Positions 50,149-57,827 of a stretch of DNA of 64,000 nucleotides are shown here, in pieces. Made by a program: the position numbers and the translations under genes. Source of the DNA: UBA8949 sp942493365 (GTDB lineage: Bacteria > Bacillota > Clostridia > Saccharofermentanales > UBA5734). Below the pieces are notes generated by a model, which had not been told where the DNA came from, made no database searches, and saw only the letters and a program-made list of their open reading frames with translations. How positions within the stretch are numbered: the stretch's first letter is position 1; every line of letters starts with the position of its first letter. The stretch spans positions 1,736,001 through 1,800,000 of the forward strand of contig OW818697.1 of assembly GCA_942493365.1 (NCBI GenBank), given 5' to 3'.

Positions 50149-51389
50149 CTGTTTTTGGCGCCCGTTAAATCGATCACCACGATCTCCGCGCGGCTGCCCA
50201 GCCGAATCGGTGGGCCCCAGGTGCCATAGCCATCGGAAATAATACTGTGTAAATTACCCTGACGACGATAGGCCGCGGTCTGCGTAAAATGACGGCGGTT
50301 CAAAATATTGAGCGGAAAAAGCTGACCGCCATGGGTGTGGCCAGCGACCGCGATATCAATTCCCGCGGCTTCGAGCTGCGCCAAATCGGCCGGTTGATGC
50401 TGCATGAGAATGATCGGTTTGCTGTGATCCGCATCAGCCAGCAGGTCTTGCGGTGTCATTTGGTCCAGGGGACCGGAAAATTCGGTTTTACGCTCACGCC
50501 GTCCAGCCAGAATCAACTGATCAGCAATCGTCACCGTTTCATCCAGCAGCACGCGAATGCCCGCGTCGCTGAAAAAGCGGACCGTATCATCAACATCGGC
50601 ATTGACCAGTTCGTGATTGCCCAGGACCGCGAAAACGCCAAGCGGCGCCTGCAAGCGCGACATTTGCGCAGCAAAATCGGTTTGGCGCATAATGTCCAGA
50701 GAGTTGTCGATCAGGTCCCCGGCCAGCAAGATCAGGTCGGGATGCTGAGCCTTGACCCGGCGCGCCATTTTTTCAAGATTGGCTGTGCTGACCATGCTCC
50801 CGTAATGAATATCGGACAACAGAACGATGCGAAGCGGACGCCTGGGCATCGGCTTGGCAATGTTGAGCAAATAGCCGGTGATGCGGGGCTGCCGGGCGAG
50901 CCAGGTGCCGACGGCCAAAAGGAGCACGCTCAAACTGAAGACCACCACGACCTCGGTCTGCCGGTTGTTCAGCAGGCTGGGCGGCAGGTTTTTGAACAGC
51001 CAGTTGTTGCCGAACTGGTTGATCAAGCCGGCAATGTCGCTGAGGATCATGATGATGACCGCATAGATAAAAAAAGCCGTCCAATAAAAACCGGCATAAG
51101 CGATCATCTTGGGCATTACGCTGACCTTGCGGCCCTGGTCCAACAGGTAGGCCGCAATCGGCAGAATCAAGGCCACGCAGGCCAGCATCGCGACATAGGC
51201 GGGTAGGTAGAGATGGTTGCTGAAGGCCTGCCAGCCGCGGACGCCCAGATAAACGTTCAGCAGCACATACACCACCACCAAAAGGCCGTAGGTCATCAGC
51301 TGTTTTGCGGTGTCCGGGTTGGATATCAGATTGCTGCGAATAGCCTGAACATGTGTTTGAATTTTGTTGTTGGATGAAAAAAAGATCAA
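50145..51389 (-). CDS. Membrane metallophosphoesterase
   Basis: The 414-residue protein has four N-terminal membrane helices (about 33-50, 60-80, 95-118 and 145-165) and a calcineurin-like domain with LLSDIHYGSM, LAGDLIDNS, VLGNHELVN, MQHQP and AGHTHGGQ, the full two-metal set. Many such proteins act on nucleotides or lipid phosphates at the membrane. The start is a TTG at 51389 with GGAGG six bases upstream; no ATG is better. The leader can fold over this site (51396-51445). Confidence 0.88.
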   Translation of the reverse strand: MIFFSSNNKIQTHVQAIRSNLISNPDTAKQLMTYGLLVVVYVLLNVYLGVRGWQAFSNHLYLPAYVAMLACVALILPIAAYLLDQGRKVSVMPKMIAYAGFYWTAFFIYAVIIMILSDIAGLINQFGNNWLFKNLPPSLLNNRQTEVVVVFSLSVLLLAVGTWLARQPRITGYLLNIAKPMPRRPLRIVLLSDIHYGSMVSTANLEKMARRVKAQHPDLILLAGDLIDNSLDIMRQTDFAAQMSRLQAPLGVFAVLGNHELVNADVDDTVRFFSDAGIRVLLDETVTIADQLILAGRRERKTEFSGPLDQMTPQDLLADADHSKPIILMQHQPADLAQLEAAGIDIAVAGHTHGGQLFPLNILNRRHFTQTAAYRRQGNLHSIISDGYGTWGPPIRLGSRAEIVVIDLTGAKNS

Positions 51390-51395
51390 TCGATT

Positions 51396-51445
51396 CCTCC
51401 GGGCCGTGGAACACCACGGCATTGGTTCATGATCGGTTCCGGAGG
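51396..51445 (-). promoter_or_regulatory. Leader hairpin that can hide the ribosome site of the phosphoesterase gene
   Basis: In the minus-strand RNA, CCUCCGG (51445-51439) is an exact complement of CCGGAGG (51402-51396), which includes the ribosome site. A perfect 7-bp hairpin (GCCGUGG/CCACGGC, 51403-51420) stacks next to it. If it folds, translation is shut until the stem opens. No riboswitch family was recognised. Confidence 0.55.
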
Positions 51446-51475
51446 TTTCTGTTGTGATCAGTCCGGTCGAGAAGT

Positions 51476-51518
51476 ATGAAACCGTTTCATCATATCAGGG
51501 CTTGTCATCATTTGTCAA
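51476..51518 (-). promoter_or_regulatory. Promoter with overlapping palindromic operator
   Basis: On the minus strand TTGACA, an 18-base spacer and TATGAT (51518-51489) drive the phosphoesterase gene. A perfect palindrome ATGAAAC-G-GTTTCAT (51476-51490) overlaps the end of the -10 box, a typical repressor site. Part of the promoter lies in the last codons of the ABC ATPase gene. Confidence 0.65.
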
Positions 51519-52113
51519 TGCTCATTTGGGAAAGCAGCACCAGCGGCGGGCCACCGACCAGGACGATGTTTTGGGCCAGTTGTTCCAGGTCCGCCTGATC
51601 GTGGGTGACCAAAACAACCGCGCGATCAACGGCCGTTGCTTTGATCAGCTCAAACATCGCGCTTTTCAAGTCCTGATCCATCCCGTTGAAGGGTTCGTCC
51701 AGCAACAGCAAGTCGCTGGGACGGGCCAACGCGCGCGCCAGGGCCACCCGCCGCTTCATGCCGCCGCTGAGCTCCGCCGGGTAGCGATCCGCCCAGTCCT
51801 TGAGTCGCACGCGCTCCAGCCAGGCCAGAGCCGCTTGACGATCGGGCAGGATCAGCGTGATGTTTTCGCCGACCGTGAGCCACGGCAGCAGCCGGTCTTC
51901 CTGAAAGACCATACTCACCTTATCGCTCAGTCCCTCGATTGTCCCCGTATCCGGCTTGAGGATGCCAGCCAGCAAAAGCAGCAGGGTGGTTTTGCCGCAG
52001 CCGGAAGGGCCGGATAAACCAAAAACGCCGCGATCGGGCAGCGTCAAGTTGAGGCCAGCGATCACCGGTTTGCCGGCAAAGGATTTGTGCAGATCGAGAA
52101 TTTTCAGGCTCAT
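51508..52113 (-). CDS. ABC transporter ATP-binding protein (NitT/TauT type)
   Basis: The 201-residue ATPase has Walker A GPSGCGKTT, Q-loop FQEDRLLPW, signature ELSGGMKRRVALARAL, Walker B LLLLDEPFNG and the H-loop histidine THDQ. The Q-loop wording (QEDRLLPWLTV) is that of nitrate/sulfonate/taurine importers. It is slightly short (usual ~240). Its ATG overlaps the permease stop by 4 bases. Confidence 0.93.
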   Translation of the reverse strand: MSLKILDLHKSFAGKPVIAGLNLTLPDRGVFGLSGPSGCGKTTLLLLLAGILKPDTGTIEGLSDKVSMVFQEDRLLPWLTVGENITLILPDRQAALAWLERVRLKDWADRYPAELSGGMKRRVALARALARPSDLLLLDEPFNGMDQDLKSAMFELIKATAVDRAVVLVTHDQADLEQLAQNIVLVGGPPLVLLSQMSIDK

Positions 52114-52853
52114 GACTCCCCTTTCCGGCGCAAGGCAAGCATCAGGACTTTTTCCAACAGCAGACTCAGCACGATGACGACCAGGGTATAGGCCAAAAGA
52201 TCGGCCGTTTCCAGGTAGATTTTCGCGTTATACAGTTCACCACCCAAAGACAGTTTCGGCGTGCTCAGGACTTCGGCGGCGATGCCGGCTTTCCAGCCAA
52301 GCCCCATGGCGGTCGATGCCGCGGCCACAAAAAACGGCTTCACCGATGGCAGGTAAATCCGGCGAAAAACCTGGCCGCGCGACAGCCCGAATACCTGCGC
52401 CATCTCCAGCAGTTTGGGGTCGGTCTTGCGAATGCCCTCGGTCACATTGGCCCAGATAATCGGCAGTACCATCAAAAAAACGATGAAGACCACCACGCGA
52501 CTGCTGGTCATCCAAACCAAAGCCAGGATGATAAATGAGGCGACCGGTGTCGCGCGAATGGCGCTGATCACCGGATAAAACAGCGCCATCATCCATTTGA
52601 AACGAACCGTCACGATAGCCAGCAAAGTGCCAGCCGCCACGCCCAGGATGAACCCGGCCATGATTCGCAGCAGGGAAAGACCGGTCGACAGCCAAAAAGT
52701 CGGCTGACCGCCCAGATCGACCAGGCGGATGGCGACCTGCACCGGCGAGGCCAGCAGAAAATCGCTGCCGACCAGCCAGTAGATCAGCTGCCAGATCAGC
52801 AGCCAAAAGGCCAATGACGGTATCCAGTACCAGGCCTTGCCCTGCTCAGTCAT
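52110..52853 (-). CDS. ABC transporter permease (NitT/TauT type)
   Basis: The 247-residue permease has about six membrane helices and the EAA loop that contacts the ATPase (EGIRKTDPKLLEMAQVFGLSRGQVFRRIYLP). ATG at 52853 follows GAGTGACTCG. It lies between the binding protein and ATPase of the same importer. Confidence 0.92.
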   Translation of the reverse strand: MTEQGKAWYWIPSLAFWLLIWQLIYWLVGSDFLLASPVQVAIRLVDLGGQPTFWLSTGLSLLRIMAGFILGVAAGTLLAIVTVRFKWMMALFYPVISAIRATPVASFIILALVWMTSSRVVVFIVFLMVLPIIWANVTEGIRKTDPKLLEMAQVFGLSRGQVFRRIYLPSVKPFFVAAASTAMGLGWKAGIAAEVLSTPKLSLGGELYNAKIYLETADLLAYTLVVIVLSLLLEKVLMLALRRKGES

Positions 52854-52870
52854 CGAGTCACTCCTCTAAA

Positions 52871-53881
52871 TCAAGGTATCCAGTAAAAGTTCTGATCCGG
52901 CAGCTGTCCGCCAATTGATTTGGGGTTGGCGGCAAAGAGAATTTCATAAAACGGGGCTAACGTCTCCTGCATATCACTTCCGGCGATCATGACGATGTGG
53001 CAGTTGGGAATAGCCGCAGCTGCCAGCGCGGCATCCGGCATAATCTCATACTTGACGACGTCCTGGCTGGCGGCAGTCGGATCGCCGTTGACAAAATCCA
53101 CCGACAGCTGGTACTCGCTGAGAAAACTTTGCAGCGCGTCGGGATGCGCCTGGGCAAACATGTCGGTCACCACCAGGCAACCCATGCTGAGTTCGCCGTC
53201 CTGGCCAGATGCTGTCTGGACGTTGGCCCATTCGGCCGTCAGATCCAGCGCGACGCGGAAGTCGTGGTTTTTACTGAGCACCGTGGTCACAAAGGGTTCG
53301 GGCAGCATGACCAGATCAGCCTGCCCGGCCGCGGCGAGCGCAGCCAGTTCGCTGTGTTCGCTCTTGTATTCGACGGTCGCCGGTGAAGACAGTCCGCCCT
53401 TGGCCAGCAGTTCATTGAGGACGTATTCGGGTACAGCGCCCTGCCCGCTGGCCAGGATGGTCTTGCCGGACAGATCAGCCAGGCTGTAAACGGTGTCACC
53501 TTTTTCAAGAATATAGAGTACACCCAGCGTATTGACCGCCAGCACATGCAGATTCTGGTTGTTTTTCTGATAGAGCACCGCCGCCAGATTGGTCGGCAGG
53601 GCCGCGATGTCCACCTGCCCGCTGGACAGCTGGGCGACGATGTCATCCGGCGTGCCGGTCAGGCTGAAGGTGTAATCGTTTTGCGTCGTGCCCTGTTCCT
53701 GGTCGGCCATCAGCTTGACCAATCCAATGCCGGTCGGTCCTTTGAGCGCGGCCACGCGGATGCTGACCCGCTCCGGTGCCGACGTTGCGGTCGTTGTCGG
53801 CGCGGCGGCACATGCGGATACTGCTAGTATCATGGCCAGGGCGAAGGTGCTGGTGAGAAGTCTTTTGATTTGCTTGATCAT
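52871..53881 (-). CDS. ABC substrate-binding lipoprotein (NitT/TauT type)
   Basis: The 336-residue protein has a lipoprotein signal (AVSACAAAP, Cys24) and a periplasmic-binding-protein fold of the NMT1/SsuA type (VAALKGPTGIGLVKL, FSLTGTPDDIVAQLSSGQVDIAALPTNLA). The substrate could be nitrate, a sulfonate or a thiamine precursor; nothing in the neighbourhood decides. A promoter lies at 53917-53945. Confidence 0.88.
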   Translation of the reverse strand: MIKQIKRLLTSTFALAMILAVSACAAAPTTTATSAPERVSIRVAALKGPTGIGLVKLMADQEQGTTQNDYTFSLTGTPDDIVAQLSSGQVDIAALPTNLAAVLYQKNNQNLHVLAVNTLGVLYILEKGDTVYSLADLSGKTILASGQGAVPEYVLNELLAKGGLSSPATVEYKSEHSELAALAAAGQADLVMLPEPFVTTVLSKNHDFRVALDLTAEWANVQTASGQDGELSMGCLVVTDMFAQAHPDALQSFLSEYQLSVDFVNGDPTAASQDVVKYEIMPDAALAAAAIPNCHIVMIAGSDMQETLAPFYEILFAANPKSIGGQLPDQNFYWIP

Positions 53882-53916
53882 ATTAAATGCCTGCTTTCAA
53901 AATGATGTCCTTCTAC

Positions 53917-53945
53917 ACGATATTTCAACAGGCTGGTCTTGTCAA
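53917..53945 (-). promoter_or_regulatory. Promoter for the NitT/TauT-like transporter operon
   Basis: A perfect TTGACA, a 17-base spacer and TATCGT lie about 36 bases before the ATG of the binding protein, on the minus strand. Confidence 0.65.
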
Positions 53946-53966
53946 ATATTTATGTTACCGTTTTGC

Positions 53967-54881
53967 TCAATCCTTGAGCGCCAGTACGAGCACGTCCAGA
54001 TTGGCCATCATTTTTTCTTCGTAGGTGCCGGCAGCTGCCTTGCCGGTCACGATGGGATCGAGGTTGTAGATCTGCGCGTTCGTTTCGGCGGCAATCGTCT
54101 GGGCGATGATCGGCGAATACTGTGGTTCGGCAAACAGAGCCGGCGTGCCCGTTTGCCGGATCAGGTCGATCGTCTGGGCCAGAGCCGCCGCGCTTGGCTC
54201 GCTGCCCGGTTCACGTTCGATAACCGCGGCGATGGTCATACCATACTCGTCAGCCAGATAGGGAAACGCTTCGTGAAAGGTGATGATGTCGCGCCGCCCC
54301 AGCGTTTTTAGTCGTTCACGATACAAGTCGTCGATGGCTGCCAGTTTTTTAACATACATTTCCTCATTGGCCTTGTAAAGCGCCTGGTGCCCCGGATCGG
54401 CCGCTTGCAGACTGCGGCTGATGTTCCGCACCTGTTGGATGGCCAGGCGGACCGAGAGCCAGACATGCGGGTTGTCCGTGCCATCCGCCATCGGCAGCAG
54501 CTCGATCCCTTCGCTGGCGTCAATCAGGGTGACATCGCCATTTTCGCCGGCCAGTTCGACCAGAAAGCCCTCCATACCGGCCCCGTTGAAAACAAAAATA
54601 TCCGCCGACTCGATTTTGATCATGTCGGCCGGCAGCAATTGATAATCATGCAGGCAGCCGACATCCGGTGATGCCATGTTGGACAGGCTGACGCCATCAA
54701 CACCTACAACTAGATTGGCCGTAAAAATATACATCGGCAAAAAGGACGTGACGATCACCAGCCCAGCATCCGACGACAGGGTCGGGCGCGACTGACAACC
54801 GCCCATCAGCAGGACCGGACTGGCAATCAAGATGACCGCCAGCAAAATGACCCCAGCTTTTCTGAAAAAATATCGGCGCAT
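53967..54881 (-). CDS. Zinc/manganese-binding lipoprotein (ZnuA/AdcA type)
   Basis: The 304-residue protein has a lipobox (LMGGC, Cys29) and the cluster A-I metal-binding fold with ligands in CLHDYQLLP, NPHVWLSV, ITFHEAFPYLADEYG and the late EPQYSP. There is no histidine-rich loop, unlike ZnuA of Proteobacteria. It lies divergent from a Fur-family gene, which supports zinc import. The permease and ATPase genes (znuB, znuC) are not in the window, so it either works with partners elsewhere or is an orphan. Confidence 0.9.
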   Translation of the reverse strand: MRRYFFRKAGVILLAVILIASPVLLMGGCQSRPTLSSDAGLVIVTSFLPMYIFTANLVVGVDGVSLSNMASPDVGCLHDYQLLPADMIKIESADIFVFNGAGMEGFLVELAGENGDVTLIDASEGIELLPMADGTDNPHVWLSVRLAIQQVRNISRSLQAADPGHQALYKANEEMYVKKLAAIDDLYRERLKTLGRRDIITFHEAFPYLADEYGMTIAAVIEREPGSEPSAAALAQTIDLIRQTGTPALFAEPQYSPIIAQTIAAETNAQIYNLDPIVTGKAAAGTYEEKMMANLDVLVLALKD

Positions 54882-54915
54882 TTTTTACCCTCTATTATTG
54901 ATAGTCACTTGCATT

Positions 54916-54944
54916 AGTATAAATCGCTGGCGCTGGCTTGTCAA
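54916..54944 (-). promoter_or_regulatory. Promoter for the znuA-like gene
   Basis: A perfect TTGACA, a 17-base spacer and TATACT lie about 35 bases before the ATG, on the minus strand. No clear Zur box was found in the shared region. Confidence 0.75.
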
Positions 54945-54988
54945 ACCAACGCCGGTGATTGATAATAGCAGAAAAAGGGGCATTGATC

Positions 54989-55396
54989 ATGACCAGGAAA
55001 AACCAGCGCCAAACAAGACAGAAAACCTTGATTTTAGAAACCATTCGCCAGGAAACCGCGCCGGTGACGGCCGACCTGATCTTGATGCGCGCCCGGCAAA
55101 CCCTGCCCGGCCTCGCTCTGACGACCGTTTACCGCAATCTGGAGCAGCTGACGGTCCATCAAACCATCACCCGCCTGATCTACCCCGACGGCATCACCCG
55201 TTATCAGCTGGCATCGGCCCTCCACCACCACGAATTGGTTTGCCTGTCCTGCGCACGCACGGTCGAGGTCAGTCAATGCCCGCTCGAATGTCTGGCCCGG
55301 CAGATCGAAAGTGAAAGCGGTTTCGTGATTGTTTCGCATCACATGGCCCTCTATGGCTACTGTGAATCGTGCCAACAAAAAAGAACCGCGGACTGA
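54989..55396 (+). CDS. Fur-family metalloregulator
   Basis: The 135-residue protein has the Fur DNA-binding helix (QTRQKTLILETI, TTVYRNLEQL) and a metal domain with the histidine cluster HHHELVCLSC, the second half of the C4 zinc site in CESCQQK, and H's around SHHMALYG. Placement opposite a zinc-binding gene favours Zur over PerR or Fur, but the sensing residues were not resolved. The ATG at 54989 has AAAGGGG. A strong terminator overlaps its stop. Confidence 0.88.
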   Translation: MTRKNQRQTRQKTLILETIRQETAPVTADLILMRARQTLPGLALTTVYRNLEQLTVHQTITRLIYPDGITRYQLASALHHHELVCLSCARTVEVSQCPLECLARQIESESGFVIVSHHMALYGYCESCQQKRTAD

Positions 55397-55413
55397 CAGC
55401 CCGCGGTTCTTTT
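55376..55413. terminator. Bidirectional terminator between Fur-family gene and zinc-ribbon genes
   Basis: A perfect 13-bp stem (AAAAGAACCGCGG with CCGCGGTTCTTTT, 55379-55391 and 55401-55413) has a 9-base loop and T-runs on both strands. It overlaps the last codons of the Fur gene. Confidence 0.9.
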
Positions 55414-55435
55414 GAATTGATGAATTCGAAAGTGG

Positions 55436-55939
55436 TCAGTTCATCGGAATCAAATTACCAAACAGACTTTCGATATAATCCTGAAATTTGGTTGGGTCTT
55501 GCAGCATCGCCTGGAAGTCTGTGCTGTTCATAAATTGGGCAATCAATGTCCACATAACAATCGAACAAACGATTGAAAGCACAAAGCCAATCACCAAAAG
55601 CCAGAAGTATGCCCGGACGAAGTTTTTGCGATTCTTGTTGACTCTGCTGCCGAAGCACCAGACAAAGAACATGATAATGCCGACGATCGGAATGCAGAGC
55701 ACAATCATGGTGCCCAGAAAACCGCCAACGCTCAAGGGTTTGGTCAAATCATCGGCGGGAGCCGGAGTGTACTGGGCACGTGGTGCCTGATAGACCGGTG
55801 CCACCGGGGCTTGATAGGCTGGCGGCGGCGGCGGCGGGGGCGGGGGCGGCGATACTTTGGCTGCCGTCATATCCGAACCACAACCATCACAGAACCTCGC
55901 GTCGTCAGGATTAGTTTTTCCACAACTCGGACAGAACAT
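55436..55939 (-). CDS. Membrane protein with N-terminal zinc ribbon
   Basis: The 167-residue protein starts with a zinc ribbon (CPSCGKTNPDDARFCDGCG), then a proline run, a PVYQAP-type linker, and two membrane helices (about 73-92 and 108-130) with a basic patch RVNKNRKNF between. This is the DUF4234/YidC-unlike small zinc-ribbon membrane class common in Clostridia. The N-terminal ribbon sits in the cytoplasm. Role unknown; it stands next to a gene with the mirror layout. Confidence 0.8.
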   Translation of the reverse strand: MFCPSCGKTNPDDARFCDGCGSDMTAAKVSPPPPPPPPPPAYQAPVAPVYQAPRAQYTPAPADDLTKPLSVGGFLGTMIVLCIPIVGIIMFFVWCFGSRVNKNRKNFVRAYFWLLVIGFVLSIVCSIVMWTLIAQFMNSTDFQAMLQDPTKFQDYIESLFGNLIPMN

Positions 55940-55973
55940 AATGATGCCTCCCTTTTATTAATCAGATTTTACG

Positions 55974-56729
55974 CTATGGACGGGGTTTGCCGCAGCCCAT
56001 GCAGAACTTGCCCGCATTCTGTCGGCCACAGGAGCAGGTCCAGCCAGCAGGATCAGTCTGCATCGGGGCAGCTGCCACTTCGGGAGCCTTGGCCGCTTTG
56101 GCCGGCTTGGCTTCTGGCTGTTCGCTAACCGGCGCGACCGGCGCGACAGGCTGCTGGTAGACCGGTGCGGGGGGTTGCTGATAGACCGGCGCGCCCTGCT
56201 GTGGGTAGGGCTGTTGATAGACAGGGGCACCCTGCTGCGGATATTGCTGCGGATAGCCCGGAGCACCCGGCTGCTGATAGGGCTGCTGGTAGACCGGCGG
56301 TTGATAGACCGGCTTGGGCGGGCGCGGTTTGCCCAGAGTGTAGTCGGCCAGGTTGCCGATGATCGGCAGATGCGCGTCACGTTCATGCATGACGCGGGTG
56401 ATGGCCAGGATAGAGATCAGAATCAGGCCGATGCCCAAAACAGCGTTTAAAATTGTGTCGATGATGTTTAAAACATAGGAGTACGACATGAATTCATAGA
56501 AGGGGGAAAAGGTCCAACTTATGACCATCACGGCAATCTGATAGCCGATGCTTAGGTACAAGGCCTGGAGTACCTGCTTGTTGAGCCAGCTGTTCTTTTC
56601 GACAATGATGGCAAATGCAGTAATCAGGATGACGGTTATCAGGCCGCTGCCGACAATGTTCAAACCAGTCAGGACAAATGCGATAATAGCAATAGCGGAG
56701 ATGTTGATGCCAAATTGATCCTTCGTCAC
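55974..56729 (-). CDS. Membrane protein with proline-rich repeats and C-terminal zinc ribbon
   Basis: The 251-residue protein has four hydrophobic segments (about 8-30, 30-45, 60-78 and 85-108), then a repeat tail (about 140-205) built of PVYQQP and PQQGAP units, and ends in a zinc ribbon (WTCSCGRQNAGKFCMGCG). It lies 34 bases upstream of the gene at 55436 in the same direction and looks like its mirror image. The repeat DNA is CTG-rich and could slip. Function unknown. Confidence 0.82.
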   Translation of the reverse strand: MTKDQFGINISAIAIIAFVLTGLNIVGSGLITVILITAFAIIVEKNSWLNKQVLQALYLSIGYQIAVMVISWTFSPFYEFMSYSYVLNIIDTILNAVLGIGLILISILAITRVMHERDAHLPIIGNLADYTLGKPRPPKPVYQPPVYQQPYQQPGAPGYPQQYPQQGAPVYQQPYPQQGAPVYQQPPAPVYQQPVAPVAPVSEQPEAKPAKAAKAPEVAAAPMQTDPAGWTCSCGRQNAGKFCMGCGKPRP

Positions 56730-56793
56730 GGTAAATACCTCTTTTCTAATTGATTGGGCTGATCTGCAGCCATGTTTTTATTATACTCTTTTA

Positions 56794-57801
56794 TCAGTCA
56801 TCGTAAAGAAATGATTGTAAAGCCGCAACATTTTGGGCGAAATCAAACTGAACCACCTGCATATTTCGCACAACGATGGTTTCATAAGTTCCCTTGATGG
56901 GTATCAGCAATTGCGAAATCGGATAATCCTTGAAAGTCAGCGCATCGATCGCCAGCCCGATCACCCGCTCAGCACTCAGATTGGTCTTCACATTGGGCAA
57001 AATCTGGCGCAGCGTCGCGTCAAGGGTGACCGGATCCAGCTGTCCCATCTTGCTGATCAGGCATTCGATAACCTTGCGCTGACGACCGGTGCGAGCATAG
57101 TCCGAGTCGATTTTGCGGATGCGGGAATAGGCCAATGCCAGATTGCCATCCAGATGGTTCATGCCAGCCAAAAGGGAAATGCCAAACCGTGAATTTATAT
57201 CGCCGACTTCCTTATCGGTCAGGCTGATGTCCAACCCGCCAACCGTGTCGATCGCCGCAACAAATCCCGTCAAATCGATGCGGACATAATCATCGATGTG
57301 AACGCGCAGGTTTTTCTCGATTGTTTCGCGCAGCAATTTGGACCCGCCATAGGAATAAGAAGCGTTGAGCATATAGAAGTCGCGGCCGGGAATGTCCACA
57401 TAAAGCGCTCGCTCCAGGGAAACGATGTGGATTTTGTGCGTGCGCTTGTTGACCGACAGAATAATCATCGCATCGGATCGTCCGTTGGTCTCCCCTTCAC
57501 GCGGGTCAGCCCCGATCAGCAAAATGTTGTACACCTGCGAATCAGAGCGCAGCGGAATCAATTCGGCCTGACTTTGCTCGGTGACCGCTTCGGTCATCTG
57601 GGATGTGCTGTCGGTTTCGTTGACGGTTTCTGACGAAACGATCAGGTCTGATTCCTGAATAGTGGGATCGGCTGTCACCTCGCCCGTTTCATAGAGGCTG
57701 GTCAGGCTGTTGATGTAGACGGTGCCGGCGAGAAAAAGCACGAGCAAAAGGCTGATCATGATAACGCCGACCGTGATGATGATTCTACGAGTCTTCTTCA
57801 T
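56794..57801 (-). CDS. LytR-CpsA-Psr family protein (first copy)
   Basis: The 335-residue protein has one N-terminal membrane helix (about 8-30), a linker and an LCP domain with NILLIGADPREGETNGRSDAMIILSVN, the lipid-binding arginines in YARTGRQRKV and VDTVGGLDISLTDKEV. LCP enzymes attach teichoic acid or capsule to peptidoglycan. The start at 57801 follows GGAAAGGGCG. It is one of two LCP genes in this polysaccharide locus. Confidence 0.92.
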   Translation of the reverse strand: MKKTRRIIITVGVIMISLLLVLFLAGTVYINSLTSLYETGEVTADPTIQESDLIVSSETVNETDSTSQMTEAVTEQSQAELIPLRSDSQVYNILLIGADPREGETNGRSDAMIILSVNKRTHKIHIVSLERALYVDIPGRDFYMLNASYSYGGSKLLRETIEKNLRVHIDDYVRIDLTGFVAAIDTVGGLDISLTDKEVGDINSRFGISLLAGMNHLDGNLALAYSRIRKIDSDYARTGRQRKVIECLISKMGQLDPVTLDATLRQILPNVKTNLSAERVIGLAIDALTFKDYPISQLLIPIKGTYETIVVRNMQVVQFDFAQNVAALQSFLYDD

Positions 57802-57827
57802 GCTTCGCCCTTTCCAGTCTAAAACTT

